DNA of 64,000 bases. Origin: JACDER01 sp963717765 (GTDB lineage Bacteria > Actinomycetota > Thermoleophilia > Gaiellales > Gaiellaceae). The stretch is taken from positions 496,001 through 560,000 of the forward strand of contig CAVQWX010000003.1 of assembly GCA_963717765.1 (NCBI GenBank), read 5' to 3'. The notes under the pieces were generated by a model. The model ran no database searches and was not told the DNA's origin. It worked only from the letters and a program-made list of their open reading frames with translations. A program made the position numbers and the translations under genes. How positions within the stretch are numbered: position 1 is the first letter of the stretch; each line of letters begins with the position of its first letter. Positions 17,803-27,427 of this stretch are shown in pieces.

Positions 17803-17835
17803 GTGGCGGTAGCTCAGTTGGTAGAGCCCGGGGTT
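17803..17835 (+). pseudogene. Truncated 5' half of a tRNA-His copy
   Basis: Thirty-three bases repeat the 5' half of the intact tRNA-His at 17926 with one mismatch: acceptor 5' strand, D arm and start of the anticodon stem. The copy then departs into a palindromic repeat. A GGCTATCCT promoter-like string precedes both copies (17780-17788 and 17905-17913), so the upstream region was duplicated too. Confidence 0.75.
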
Positions 17836-17838
17836 CAG

Positions 17839-17867
17839 CCGCGAAAATTGCTGCGCACTTTTCGCGG
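17839..17867 (+). repeat. Palindromic repeat inside the truncated tRNA-His copy
   Basis: CCGCGAAAA (17839-17847) and TTTTCGCGG (17859-17867) form a perfect 9-bp stem with an 11-base loop. It is preceded by AG and followed by GGGT, exactly as in the larger palindrome after tRNA-Ala at 58924, so the two may be members of one repeat family. Confidence 0.6.
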
Positions 17868-17925
17868 GGGTTGCCATCGGAGCGTCCGGGCGCCTCCTGA
17901 AGGCGGCTATCCTGGGATCGACGCG

Positions 17926-17998
17926 GTGGCGGTAGCTCAGTTGGTAGAGCCCCGGGTTGTGGTCCCGGTGGTCGCGGGTTCGAGTCCCGTCCGCCACC
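17926..17998 (+). tRNA. tRNA-His (GTG)
   Basis: The acceptor GTGGCGG (17926-17932) pairs with CCGCCAC (17991-17997); discriminator C17998 can pair with G17925, the encoded G-1 that marks tRNA-His. The anticodon loop TTGTGGT gives GTG. The T loop is TTCGAGT. Confidence 0.93.
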
Positions 17999-18008
17999 CT
18001 GGCGCCAA

Positions 18009-18080
18009 GGCCCCGTAGCTCAGCGGATAGAGCGGCGGACTTCGAATCCGCGTGCGGAGGTTCGACTCCTCCCGGGGCCA
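18009..18080 (+). tRNA. tRNA-Arg (TCG)
   Basis: The acceptor GGCCCCG (18009-18015) pairs with CGGGGCC (18073-18079), with discriminator A18080. The anticodon stem GCGGA/TCCGC has loop CTTCGAA, so the anticodon is TCG. It lies 10 bases after tRNA-His and is probably cotranscribed. Confidence 0.93.
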
Positions 18081-18416
18081 TCACACGTCCAGGCCTCGTA
18101 ATCCTGGTTGTGCACGGGCCTGAGCGGTTCGAGCCCGACCTCGGGGGTCTGGAGCCCGAGCGGGACGTCGAAGTCAGACGGGACTAACTCGGCCACCGAC
18201 CATGCAGTCGGGTAGTGATGCCGTGTCGCCTGAACTCACGGACTCTGGCCGAAAGGCTGCGCAGTCGGGTGGGCCAGCGTTCGGGAATGTCCCTGGGCCG
18301 TGTGGCTGGATCTGGCGGGGGCCGATGAGTTCTCGGTGGTCTTTCAGTCTCTACTGCGTGCGTATCCGTAGCATGGTTGAGCGGCTGCACGAGGCGGCCG
18401 AGAAAGGAGTCGTGAG
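18081..18416. other. Gene-free stretch after the tRNA pair
   Basis: I see no supportable gene here. The short open frames on either strand lack start signals and family features. A strong Shine-Dalgarno (AAAGGAG, about 18402-18408) at its end belongs to the YCII gene. Confidence 0.5.
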
Positions 18417-18767
18417 TTGCCGCGGTATCTGATCTCGTTCGATGACGGTGCGATGGACCTCATCCCCGAGGAGGAGATGCCTGACGTCGCCGATGCCGCC
18501 CACGCGGTGATCCGAGATGCCCAGGGTGCCGGGGTGTGGGTGTTCGCCGGGGGTGTGTATCCCCACGACGAGGTGAGCGTGAGCGTGGTTGCCCCTGATG
18601 GGACGGTCACCGACGGCCGCGAGGGCAAGGCGTACATCGCCGGAGTCACGATCATCGAGGTGCCCTCACGCGAGGAGGCGCTGCAGTGGGCCACCAAGAT
18701 CGCCGTCGCCTGCCGCTGCGCTCAAGAGGTCCGCGAGTTCGGGCCCGATCCGGCCGTGGGCAACTGA
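18417..18767 (+). CDS. YCII-related domain protein
   Basis: A 116-residue cytosolic protein with the ferredoxin-like YCII/DGPF-type fold: an N-terminal MPRYLISFDDGAMD strand, AGVWVFAGGVYPHDE, a DGTVTDGREGKAYIAG loop and a final EEALQWATKIAVACRCAQEV helix. Many relatives accompany ECF sigma factors, but none is seen here, and the function is unknown. The start is TTG at 18417, chosen because AAAGGAG lies 8 bases upstream and no other in-frame start is nearby. Confidence 0.85.
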   Translation: MPRYLISFDDGAMDLIPEEEMPDVADAAHAVIRDAQGAGVWVFAGGVYPHDEVSVSVVAPDGTVTDGREGKAYIAGVTIIEVPSREEALQWATKIAVACRCAQEVREFGPDPAVGN

Positions 18768-18889
18768 TCGGGTGGTGGGTCGCCTGCAGCAATGACTCGG
18801 ATCGCGGGTCCGGCGTACGCCATCGACGATCATTTTGGGTCCCAGCGCCGCATGCTGGGAGCAGGTTGACGGGCATGCCCCGCACTTCC

Positions 18890-18906
18890 CAGACCAGCCT
18901 GGTCTG
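18890..18906. promoter_or_regulatory. Hyphenated palindrome upstream of the propeller gene
   Basis: CAGACCAGCCTGGTCTG is a perfect 8+1+8 inverted repeat about 87 bases before the propeller start. It is operator-like, but its cognate regulator is unknown. Confidence 0.4.
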
Positions 18907-18992
18907 AGCGCCGTCGGCGATTGGCCAGACCGATGACTTTCGCGGTCCGAGCAGGTCTACTACTGAAAGACCGTCGAGATGGAGGTGAAGCA

Positions 18993-20069
18993 ATGTTGAA
19001 GAATGTGCTCCTCGTCGGAACCCGCAAGGGCCTGTTCGTGCTGGAGAGCGACGACCGGCGCGACTGGAGCGTTCGCGGCCCGTACTGCGAGAGCTGGCCG
19101 ATCTACCACGTGGCCCTCGACCATGACTCGGGCACGATCTACGCCGCCGCCGCGAGCGAGTGGCTCGGGTCCGCGATCTGGCGCAGCGCCGACCTGGGCG
19201 AGTCGTGGGAGCACTCGAGCGAAGGCATCGGGTATCCCGACGGCGACGGCGGCCTGCGGCTCTCGAAGGTCTCGAACGCGGTGCCGGCGCACGGCCGCCT
19301 GCTCGTCGGCGCCGAGTCGGCCGGCCTGTTCGAGAGCACCGACGGCGGCGAGACCTTCTCGCTCGTCACTACCTTCGAAGGCCAGGAGGGCCGCGAGGCC
19401 TGGAACGACCCGGCCCAGCAGCCGCCCGGCCACCTCGGCCTCTCTGCGATCATCCCGCACCCGGACGAGAAGAACCGCTTCTGGGTGATCGTCCAGGGCT
19501 ACAGCCTCTTCGAGACGACCGACGGCGGCCAGACGTGGGAGCCGCGCAACAAGGGGCTGCGCCGGGACTGGCCGGCGGACTATGAGGAGATCGGCTTCTG
19601 CGTCCACAAGGTCGCGCCCGCAGCCGACTTCGAGCGGATGTTCCAGCAGAACCACGTCGGTATGCACCGCAGCGACGACGGGGGCAAGACCTGGACGGAG
19701 ATCACGGAAGGCCTGCCGTCGGATTTCGGGTTCGCCGCCGCGACCCACCCGCACGACCGCGACACCTTTTACGTGATCCCGCTCGACCCGGGCCACGGGC
19801 GGACGATGCCCGACGGCAAGGTGGCGGTCTGGCGCACCCGCGACGCCGGCTCGAGCTGGCAGCGCCTCGACAAGGGGCTGCCGAGTGAGAACGCCTACGT
19901 CGGCGTCCTGCGCGAGGGCATGGCGATCGACGACCACGACACGCCGGGTCTCTACTTCGGCACGAGCACGGGGCAGCTGTTCGCGAGCGCAGACCAGGGC
20001 GAGAACTGGAGCGCGATCGGCGGCCTCTTCCCCGGGATCACATCCGTGAGCGTCTCCACCGTCGACTGA
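18993..20069 (+). CDS. Six-Asp-box beta-propeller protein (BNR/sialidase-fold)
   Basis: A 358-residue propeller without an export signal. Six Asp-box loops recur at near-even spacing: SADLGESW (about 66), STDGGETF (about 115), TTDGGQTW (about 176), SDDGGKTW (about 227), TRDAGSSW (about 282) and SADQGENW (about 332). The family includes sialidases, VPS10-like and photosystem II assembly-factor-like proteins; no sialidase active-site arginine triad was recognised, so binding or scaffolding is as likely as catalysis. ATG 18993 is chosen over upstream starts because GGAGGTG lies just before it. The TGA overlaps the ATG of a MoaD-like gene by one base, implying joint function. Confidence 0.85.
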   Translation: MLKNVLLVGTRKGLFVLESDDRRDWSVRGPYCESWPIYHVALDHDSGTIYAAAASEWLGSAIWRSADLGESWEHSSEGIGYPDGDGGLRLSKVSNAVPAHGRLLVGAESAGLFESTDGGETFSLVTTFEGQEGREAWNDPAQQPPGHLGLSAIIPHPDEKNRFWVIVQGYSLFETTDGGQTWEPRNKGLRRDWPADYEEIGFCVHKVAPAADFERMFQQNHVGMHRSDDGGKTWTEITEGLPSDFGFAAATHPHDRDTFYVIPLDPGHGRTMPDGKVAVWRTRDAGSSWQRLDKGLPSENAYVGVLREGMAIDDHDTPGLYFGTSTGQLFASADQGENWSAIGGLFPGITSVSVSTVD

Positions 20070-20332
20070 TGGCCGAGCTGCATCTCCCGCCGATCCTGCC
20101 GCCGCTCTTCCCCGGGCTGCCGCGTGAGCTCGAGGTCGAGGCGGAGACCGTCGACGAGGCGATCGACCGGTTGAACGATCGGTGGCCGGGGATGCGCGAT
20201 CGTCTCGTCGAGCCCGGCCCGAACCTGCGCCCGCACATCAACGTCTACGTCGACCGCGAGCGAGGCGGGCTGGACAGCGCGCTCGAGCCCGCCTCGCGGG
20301 TCGACGTCATCGCTGCGATCAGCGGCGGCTAA
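20069..20332 (+). CDS. MoaD/ThiS-like beta-grasp protein with C-terminal Gly-Gly
   Basis: An 87-residue small protein with the ubiquitin-like pattern: beta-hairpin LPRELEVEAETVDEAIDRLN, then WPGMRDRLVEPG, HINVYVDRERGG and a terminal ASRVDVIAAISGG. The exposed C-terminal GG is what E1-like enzymes adenylate in sulfur carriers (molybdopterin, thiamin) and some bacterial protein modifiers. No moaE, moeB or thi gene is near; the only partner is the overlapping propeller gene. It may therefore be a dedicated sulfur carrier or protein tag rather than a Moco subunit; this is inference. Confidence 0.87.
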   Translation: MAELHLPPILPPLFPGLPRELEVEAETVDEAIDRLNDRWPGMRDRLVEPGPNLRPHINVYVDRERGGLDSALEPASRVDVIAAISGG

Positions 20333-20338
20333 CCGTCA

Positions 20339-20787
20339 GAGGAGCACGCCCGGCGCAGTGCAAGGCCCGGCTGGGGAGCCGCCCTTCCGCCGCCGGGTTC
20401 ACGCAGGGCACCTACGTCGCGGCCGGCGAACATAAACGAGGACGGCCGCGACGAGCTGATTCTCGGCGCCGACCCCGGCGGCGAGCCGAAGTGAGGATCT
20501 ACGCCGACAGCACCGGCGACGGCAGGCTCGAATCCGTCCCAACGAATGTGGACGCGTTCCTCGGCATCGACGAGGCCGGAACCGACATCTCTGCGGCACC
20601 GGAGGCGGCCAACGACGCTCCCGTGGCCGGTACGTACCGCTCGGCGGGTCCGTTGGGTGCGTTCGAGAGTCAGGATGCCTCCGGCAAGTGGACGCTGTTT
20701 ATCGCCGACGTCAGCAGCGGCGAGCGACAGCCGGACGCTTCAGCAGTGGAGCCTCAAAATCAGATACTGACCGCGTCAGCCTGAAGC
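20339..20787 (+). pseudogene. Decayed gene with FG-GAP-like and P-domain-like sequence
   Basis: Several frames carry consecutive pieces of one secreted protein. NINEDGRDELILGADPGGEP is FG-GAP-like (about 20429-20490); VRIYADSTGDGRLESVPTN follows in another frame. Then GTYRSAGPLGAFESQDASGK and WTLFIADVSSGE give a proprotein-convertase P-domain signature, completed in a third frame by RTLQQWSLKIRY (ends about 20775). At least three indels are needed to rejoin it. No start codon or export signal remains. It follows the MoaD-like gene by few bases but appears unrelated to it. Confidence 0.6.
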
Positions 20788-20832
20788 CACGAGACCGCTC
20801 ATTTCCAGGGTCGGTTCGGTCCTGGGGGCCAT

Positions 20833-21090
20833 TCAGGAAGTCGTTGCAGACCGCCGCTTGCCGGCCTGCGAGGAGCGCTCCCTCAGCAGCCGGTCGACGC
20901 CGGCCAGCGCGTGCATGCTCGCCATGCCGAATGGGATGGCAAGAGCGATCCCTAACGCTCCGAGCGGTAGCCAAAGGATTACTGCCAGCGCCGGTATGAC
21001 GAACGTCGGCACGACGCAGCTACACCCACAGCACGAGGTCTGGCGGGGCTGGCGGATAATGATGACCTTCTGCGGAGGCTCTTCGCTCAG
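20833..21090 (-). CDS. Possible small cysteine-rich membrane protein
   Basis: The reverse strand encodes KVIIIRQPRQTSCCGCSCVV then PTFVIPALAVILWLPLGALG, one or two transmembrane helices, and a basic tail GVDRLLRERSSQAGKRRSA. The composition is strongly protein-like and membrane-like. The frame opens right after the aquaporin TGA but contains no ATG, GTG or TTG before the helix; CTG at 21088-21090 is the best candidate start, giving 85 residues. It may instead be a fragment. The CCGCSC cluster could bind a metal or be acylated. Confidence 0.4.
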   Translation of the reverse strand: MSEEPPQKVIIIRQPRQTSCCGCSCVVPTFVIPALAVILWLPLGALGIALAIPFGMASMHALAGVDRLLRERSSQAGKRRSATTS

Positions 21091-21180
21091 GAGGCCGATC
21101 TTAGGCCGTTCCGCTCGTGCTTCTCTTTCTCGCGGCCGGAGCGGCGGCTTCGTGTTGTCGATCCGCCTAGTCCCTGGAAA

Positions 21181-21975
21181 TCAGGCGGGCTCGCCGGCCT
21201 CCTGCGCTTCGGGCGCCAGTCCGGCGTCTTCCTCGCGGTAGAGCAGCTCGTGCAGGAGGGCGGCGAGCACCCCACCGATCAGCGGTGCCACAATGAAGAG
21301 CCAGACCTGGCTCAGCGCCGTCCCGCCCACGATCAGGGCCGGCCCGAGACTGCGCGCCGGATTGACCGACGTGCCGGTGATCGGGATCCCGACCAGATGG
21401 ACGACCGCGAGGCCCAGTCCGATCGCGATCGCTGCCGTCGCGGGGTTGGCCGTGGCCGAGGTCACGCGCAGCACAATGAAGACGAAGATCGCGGTCAGGA
21501 TGACCTCGAAGATGAACGCCCCTCCGAGCCCGATGTGAATCATCGACTCCTTGCCGTACCCGTCGGTTCCCAAGCCGGTGGCCTTCCGGCTGTACAGCGG
21601 GGACGTGCTGAACGTCCCCCACAGGACGAGCGCACCGGCGATCCCGCCGGCGAACTGCGCGACCCAGTAGCCGACGGCGTCGGGCAGCGAGATCCGCCCG
21701 GCGAACAGAGCCCCGATGGTCACGGCGGGGTTGATATGGCAGCCGGACACGGAGCCGATCAGGTACACGAGCGCGAGCAGCGTCAGGCCGAACGCCAGCG
21801 CGGTCGCCACCACGCCGGCCCCGGCGCTCGAGCCGTCGAGCCCGAAGCCGAACATGAGCGTGGCCACTCCGACGGCGAAGAAGACGAGAATGGCCGTGCC
21901 GAGGAACTCGACGGCGAGCCTTCGGATCATGCGCAACCGTTTCGACACGAACGGTAGGTGACCTTCCGCCGCCAT
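21181..21975 (-). CDS. aqpZ: Aquaporin, AqpZ type
   Basis: A water-channel protein of the MIP family with six transmembrane helices and two half-helices bearing GCHINPAVT and TGTSVNPARS. The stretch VVHLVGIPITGTSVNPARS matches AqpZ, including the His and Arg of the narrow selectivity filter, so it should be water selective; glycerol passage is less likely, and hydrogen peroxide permeation is possible in the family. ATG 21973-21975 gives 264 residues; ATG at 21928-21930 (MIRRLAVEFLG) fits the family N-terminus better and is an alternative. It is divergent from katG. Confidence 0.92.
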   Translation of the reverse strand: MAAEGHLPFVSKRLRMIRRLAVEFLGTAILVFFAVGVATLMFGFGLDGSSAGAGVVATALAFGLTLLALVYLIGSVSGCHINPAVTIGALFAGRISLPDAVGYWVAQFAGGIAGALVLWGTFSTSPLYSRKATGLGTDGYGKESMIHIGLGGAFIFEVILTAIFVFIVLRVTSATANPATAAIAIGLGLAVVHLVGIPITGTSVNPARSLGPALIVGGTALSQVWLFIVAPLIGGVLAALLHELLYREEDAGLAPEAQEAGEPA

Positions 21976-22036
21976 GAGGGACCGATCTATTCTTCGAGTG
22001 CTGGATGAACGAAGCCGCGAGATCGAAAGGAGCGAC

Positions 22037-24247
<2,211 letters not shown>

Positions 24248-24457
24248 GCGCTTTCGTGACACGCAGTCGTATCGCTGCTCTTCGGCGTTCGCGCTGGCCG
24301 CCGATCCGTCTGGCGGATGCCGAGGCGGGCGCGAGGTGAAGGGCTTCTGCGGCCGCTATGCGATCCGTGAGCCCGCGCATGTGGCCGGGCCACGCGGTTT
24401 GTCGTAACGGCGCGCCCGACGCTCCTCGGCCGCGGCTTCTCGGAGTAGCCTCGCCGC

Positions 24458-25903
24458 TCAGGCCGCGACGGCCTTCGAGTAGCGCAGGATGTGCCCGCGT
24501 GCGTCGAGCGCGGCGACCCGGACGAGATGTGGACGGGAGCCGAGGCGGATCGCGGTTTCGAAGCCGGCCTTCCGCACCTCCGCGACGCTGGAGAGATGCT
24601 GCCGGTCGGGGCCGGCGAGGACGCGCCAGCGTTTGAGCTCGGTTGCGCCGTTCCAGCTCGCGTAGACGATCTCGCCGTCCCGGTCGCGGCGGACAGCCAC
24701 CGCCGGCGCCGTGACAGGATGACCTGTCCACGGGAAACGGAAGGACCGGTACGAACGGGCCCCGAACGAGCCGATGCGCAAGTCGAGCAGCACCCGACCC
24801 TCCCGCGAGAACTCGGTGACGAACGGCATCGACCCCCATCCCACGAGGACGTGCCCATCAGGGAGGAGCTGGTCGCTTCCCTCGCTCGTCGACAGCGTGG
24901 GCCGCCGGCGCCGGTAGCTGTGCACGAGCGTCGCCCGGCGCCGCCTCTCGTCCAGGCGCAGCAGGAGCGCGCGGCTCGGGTGGCCCCGGTGCGCGTACTC
25001 CGAGGCGTTGTCGAAGACCGTCAGCATGTTGCCCGGGTGGAGGCGCACGTCGTGCTGCCACGCGAAACGCGCCCCAGGCCCGAATGAGAAATCGCTCCGC
25101 TTCCCGCCGAGCCGCCACAGCACCGCGCCGTCCGAGCGCCTGATGTCATAGGCCGCGTGCGTGTTCCGGCCGGAGACGAGCATGTGTCCGTTCGGCAGGA
25201 GGTCGACAGCATTGATGTGGAAGTAGTCGTAGGTCTTGGAGGGATCCTTCGGAAGCGTCTCGTACGACTCCCTGACCGCGACGTGGTCGATGCTGTCCCA
25301 CTCGAAGCGCAGCCGGCCGGTCGCCACGTCGATTTCCTGGACGATCCCTTCCCAGACCGCTCCGTGGGCGGAGCCGCCGAGCGCCGAGAGGTCGTAGGGG
25401 ATCTTCTTGTAAGCAGTGACGACTGCGGTCCCGCGCGGCGTGAGCAGGAACTCGTGCAGGTCCGCGGCGAGACCGTGAGCGGCCGTGAGGGTCGCGACGA
25501 TCCGGTAGTGGTCGTCGGCGATGACGTAGACCCCGTTGTGACCGCTCCCCCTCTTCGCCTCGGCGCTCCACCACGTCAGCACGGGGCGTCCGCGGTAGCG
25601 CTGGACGCGGAAGCTCGTGACGCGGTGGGCGGAGACGGGATGGAACCAGACCACCTGCCCGTCGTCGTCGAGGATCAGCGGGCCGGCCTGGTCGACGCCT
25701 CGCTCCGGCGAGACGAAGACGTAGCCGGGAGCCGTGCCGTGCGCGCGCGTGAGCACGTCGATCGGAGGCGGACGAAGGTCGGGGCGCGACACGAAGTGCT
25801 GGGTCGCGAAGCTCTTCGCGACGCTCGACGCGCATCCGGAGCCGAGCATGCCGAGCGCCAGCGCAAGCGCCCCCAGGCCCACGGAAAGAGACACAGCCCT
25901 CAC
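24458..25903 (-). CDS. Arylsulfotransferase (ASST)-like lipoprotein
   Basis: A 481-residue exported protein with a hydrophobic leader and lipobox LGSGC. The body is a beta-propeller of the ASST family: PGYVFVSPERGVDQAGPLIL, GQVVWFHPV, ADLHEFLLTPRGTAVVTAY, YFHINAVDLLPNGHMLVSGR, WRLGGKRSDF and RFAWQHDVRLHPGNMLTVFD. Histidines in DLHEF, FHINA and WQHDV recur as in PQQ-like and ASST propellers, but the bacterial enzyme's catalytic His is not assigned. A true sulfotransferase role is uncertain; many actinobacterial relatives are uncharacterised surface proteins. The start at 25901-25903 is before the leader. About 77 bases separate it from the divergent small secreted gene. Confidence 0.8.
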   Translation of the reverse strand: MRAVSLSVGLGALALALGMLGSGCASSVAKSFATQHFVSRPDLRPPPIDVLTRAHGTAPGYVFVSPERGVDQAGPLILDDDGQVVWFHPVSAHRVTSFRVQRYRGRPVLTWWSAEAKRGSGHNGVYVIADDHYRIVATLTAAHGLAADLHEFLLTPRGTAVVTAYKKIPYDLSALGGSAHGAVWEGIVQEIDVATGRLRFEWDSIDHVAVRESYETLPKDPSKTYDYFHINAVDLLPNGHMLVSGRNTHAAYDIRRSDGAVLWRLGGKRSDFSFGPGARFAWQHDVRLHPGNMLTVFDNASEYAHRGHPSRALLLRLDERRRRATLVHSYRRRRPTLSTSEGSDQLLPDGHVLVGWGSMPFVTEFSREGRVLLDLRIGSFGARSYRSFRFPWTGHPVTAPAVAVRRDRDGEIVYASWNGATELKRWRVLAGPDRQHLSSVAEVRKAGFETAIRLGSRPHLVRVAALDARGHILRYSKAVAA

Positions 25904-25980
25904 CGTCTAGAGGGTACGGACAGGCATCGGCCATCGTTACCCTGTCCCGGCTCATCCCAGTCGATACGGAGGGTCTCCAC

Positions 25981-26280
25981 GTGAAGAAGTTCCTGATCGG
26001 GTTCGCGGCCTGCGCTGTGCTCGCGTTCGCCGCGACCGCCGGCGCCGTTGCTGAAAAGGTGTTCAAGGTGGGAGTCGGCGACGTCGTCTTCATCAAGGGC
26101 AGCAAGGTGTCGTGCAGCGTCGCCAACCCCTACAAGCAGATGGTCTGTTTCAAACACAACAAGGTCGGCCACGCCGTGCCAGGCACGTACGGCGCGACGG
26201 TCGCCAACGGCTTCGTCGGCCTCGTCAAGTTCGACGCCAAAGGCAAGCCCAAGGTCGTCCTCAAGAAGCTCAACAGGTAG
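25981..26280 (+). CDS. Small secreted protein of unknown function
   Basis: A 99-residue protein with a clear signal peptide (KKFLIGFAACAVLAFAATAG, cleavage near AVAE) and a short basic beta-rich mature domain (VGVGDVVFIKGSKVSCSVAN). Two cysteines (in VSCSV and MVCFKH) could form one disulfide. GTG 25981 follows a GAGGGT stretch. I do not recognise the family. A strong hairpin right after the stop suggests a monocistronic message. Confidence 0.75.
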   Translation: MKKFLIGFAACAVLAFAATAGAVAEKVFKVGVGDVVFIKGSKVSCSVANPYKQMVCFKHNKVGHAVPGTYGATVANGFVGLVKFDAKGKPKVVLKKLNR

Positions 26281-26284
26281 GAGC

Positions 26285-26308
26285 CGAGGGGAGCGAAGGC
26301 TCCCCTCG
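26285..26308 (+). terminator. Strong hairpin terminator after the small secreted gene
   Basis: CGAGGGGAGC (26285-26294) and GCTCCCCTCG (26299-26308) form a perfect 10-bp stem with loop GAAG, four bases after the stop codon. There is no long T tract, as is common in high-GC bacteria. Confidence 0.7.
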
Positions 26309-26326
26309 AGACCTATCCTGCTTCGC

Positions 26327-27235
26327 GTGCGCGCGCTCCTTTTCGCACCTGTGCTCGCGACTACGCTCGTGGCCGCGTCACCCGGATGGAAGCGGGCGGC
26401 GCCCGTTCCGCTTCCGCGAACGGAGGTCGCCGCGGCGCGGCTCGGCGCAGGGGGGATCGTCGTCGTGGGCGGCTTCGTCCGGTCCGGCGAGAACGTGGGC
26501 CGCGCGGACGCATACTCGCCCGGCAAGAACCGCTGGCGACGGTTGCCGGACCTCCCGGTAACGGTCGACCACGCGGCGGCCGCGTCGTCCGGAGGGCGGC
26601 CCTACGTCCTCGGTGGATACGGAGCGAACCGCCGCCCGCTGGCGAGCGCCTTCGTGTTCCGTGGAAGCAGATGGCGGTCGCTGCCTTCGATGCCGGAGCC
26701 GCGCGCCGCGGCTGCGGCCGCCGTTGCGCGCGGGAATCTCTACGTGGTCGGCGGGATCGGCCCCGACGGCCTCGCGACGCGGGCGTTGAAGCTCGACCTG
26801 AGGGCCCTTCGCTGGTCGTTCGTGCCCGGGCCGGCGACGATGCGAGAGCACCTCGCGGCGACCGCAGTAGGGGGAAGGGTCTACGCGATCGCGGGGCGAA
26901 CGGTCGCGACCGGCAATCTCGACGCGTTCGAGGTCTACACGCCGTCCAAGCGCAAGTGGACGGGCCTGCCACGCGTTCCCGAGACCCGAGGCGGCACCGG
27001 CGCAGCCGCGGTCGGCAACACGATCGTCTCCGTCGGAGGTGAGGCGCAGGAGACGATCGAGACCGTCTACGCCTACAACGTGAAGGCGCGTCGCTGGTCG
27101 CGCCTGCCCGACCTGCCCACACCCCGGCACGGGCTCGGCGTTGTCGCCTACCGCGGACGCGTCTACGCGCTCGCCGGGGGCCCACATCCCGGGCTCTTCG
27201 TCAGCTCGGCGAACGAGTACTTGCGGATCCGTTAG
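26327..27235 (+). CDS. Secreted Kelch-repeat propeller protein
   Basis: A 302-residue protein beginning at GTG 26327 with a hydrophobic leader (RALLFAPVLATTLVAASPGW). At least five Kelch repeats follow, each with a GG pair and an aromatic: IVVVGGFVRSGENV, PYVLGGYGANRRP, LYVVGGIGPDG, VYAIAGRTVATG, TIVSVGGEAQETI and VYALAGGPHPG. Blades carry W-x-x-L/R-P-x-L-P (WRRLPDLP, WRSLPSMP, WSRLPDLP). It is probably an extracytoplasmic binding protein; the partner is unknown. The longer open frame upstream overlaps the small secreted gene and is not coding. Confidence 0.85.
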   Translation: MRALLFAPVLATTLVAASPGWKRAAPVPLPRTEVAAARLGAGGIVVVGGFVRSGENVGRADAYSPGKNRWRRLPDLPVTVDHAAAASSGGRPYVLGGYGANRRPLASAFVFRGSRWRSLPSMPEPRAAAAAAVARGNLYVVGGIGPDGLATRALKLDLRALRWSFVPGPATMREHLAATAVGGRVYAIAGRTVATGNLDAFEVYTPSKRKWTGLPRVPETRGGTGAAAVGNTIVSVGGEAQETIETVYAYNVKARRWSRLPDLPTPRHGLGVVAYRGRVYALAGGPHPGLFVSSANEYLRIR

Positions 27236-27280
27236 CTGCGGCCATGTCCAGGTCCCGTCACGTGGGCACAATTCGGAAAC

Positions 27281-27364
27281 GCGGGCGTGGCGAAACTGGT
27301 ATCCGCGCCAGGTTTAGGTCCTGGTGGGCGAAAGCCCGTGGGGGTTCGAGTCCCTCCGCCCGCA
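27281..27364 (+). tRNA. tRNA-Leu (TAG)
   Basis: The acceptor GCGGGCG (27281-27287) pairs with CGCCCGC (27357-27363), with discriminator A27364. The anticodon stem CCAGG/CCTGG has loop TTTAGGT, so the anticodon is TAG. The long variable arm GGGCGAAAGCCC is typical of tRNA-Leu. CACAAT precedes it as a possible -10. Confidence 0.94.
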
Positions 27365-27427
27365 CTCAAGCGCGACCTCGAAAGCAGGTTGCCTGGCTCG
27401 ATTCGACTCCAGGTGCTGCAACCGAAG

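Noticed and set aside
17782..18084. Reverse frame with GTRTRDHRDHNPGLYQLSY
   Set aside because: It is a translation across tRNA-Arg and tRNA-His and the truncated His copy.
18184..18432. Short open frames on both strands before the YCII gene
   Set aside because: They lack ribosome sites and recognisable motifs, and the two strands contradict each other.
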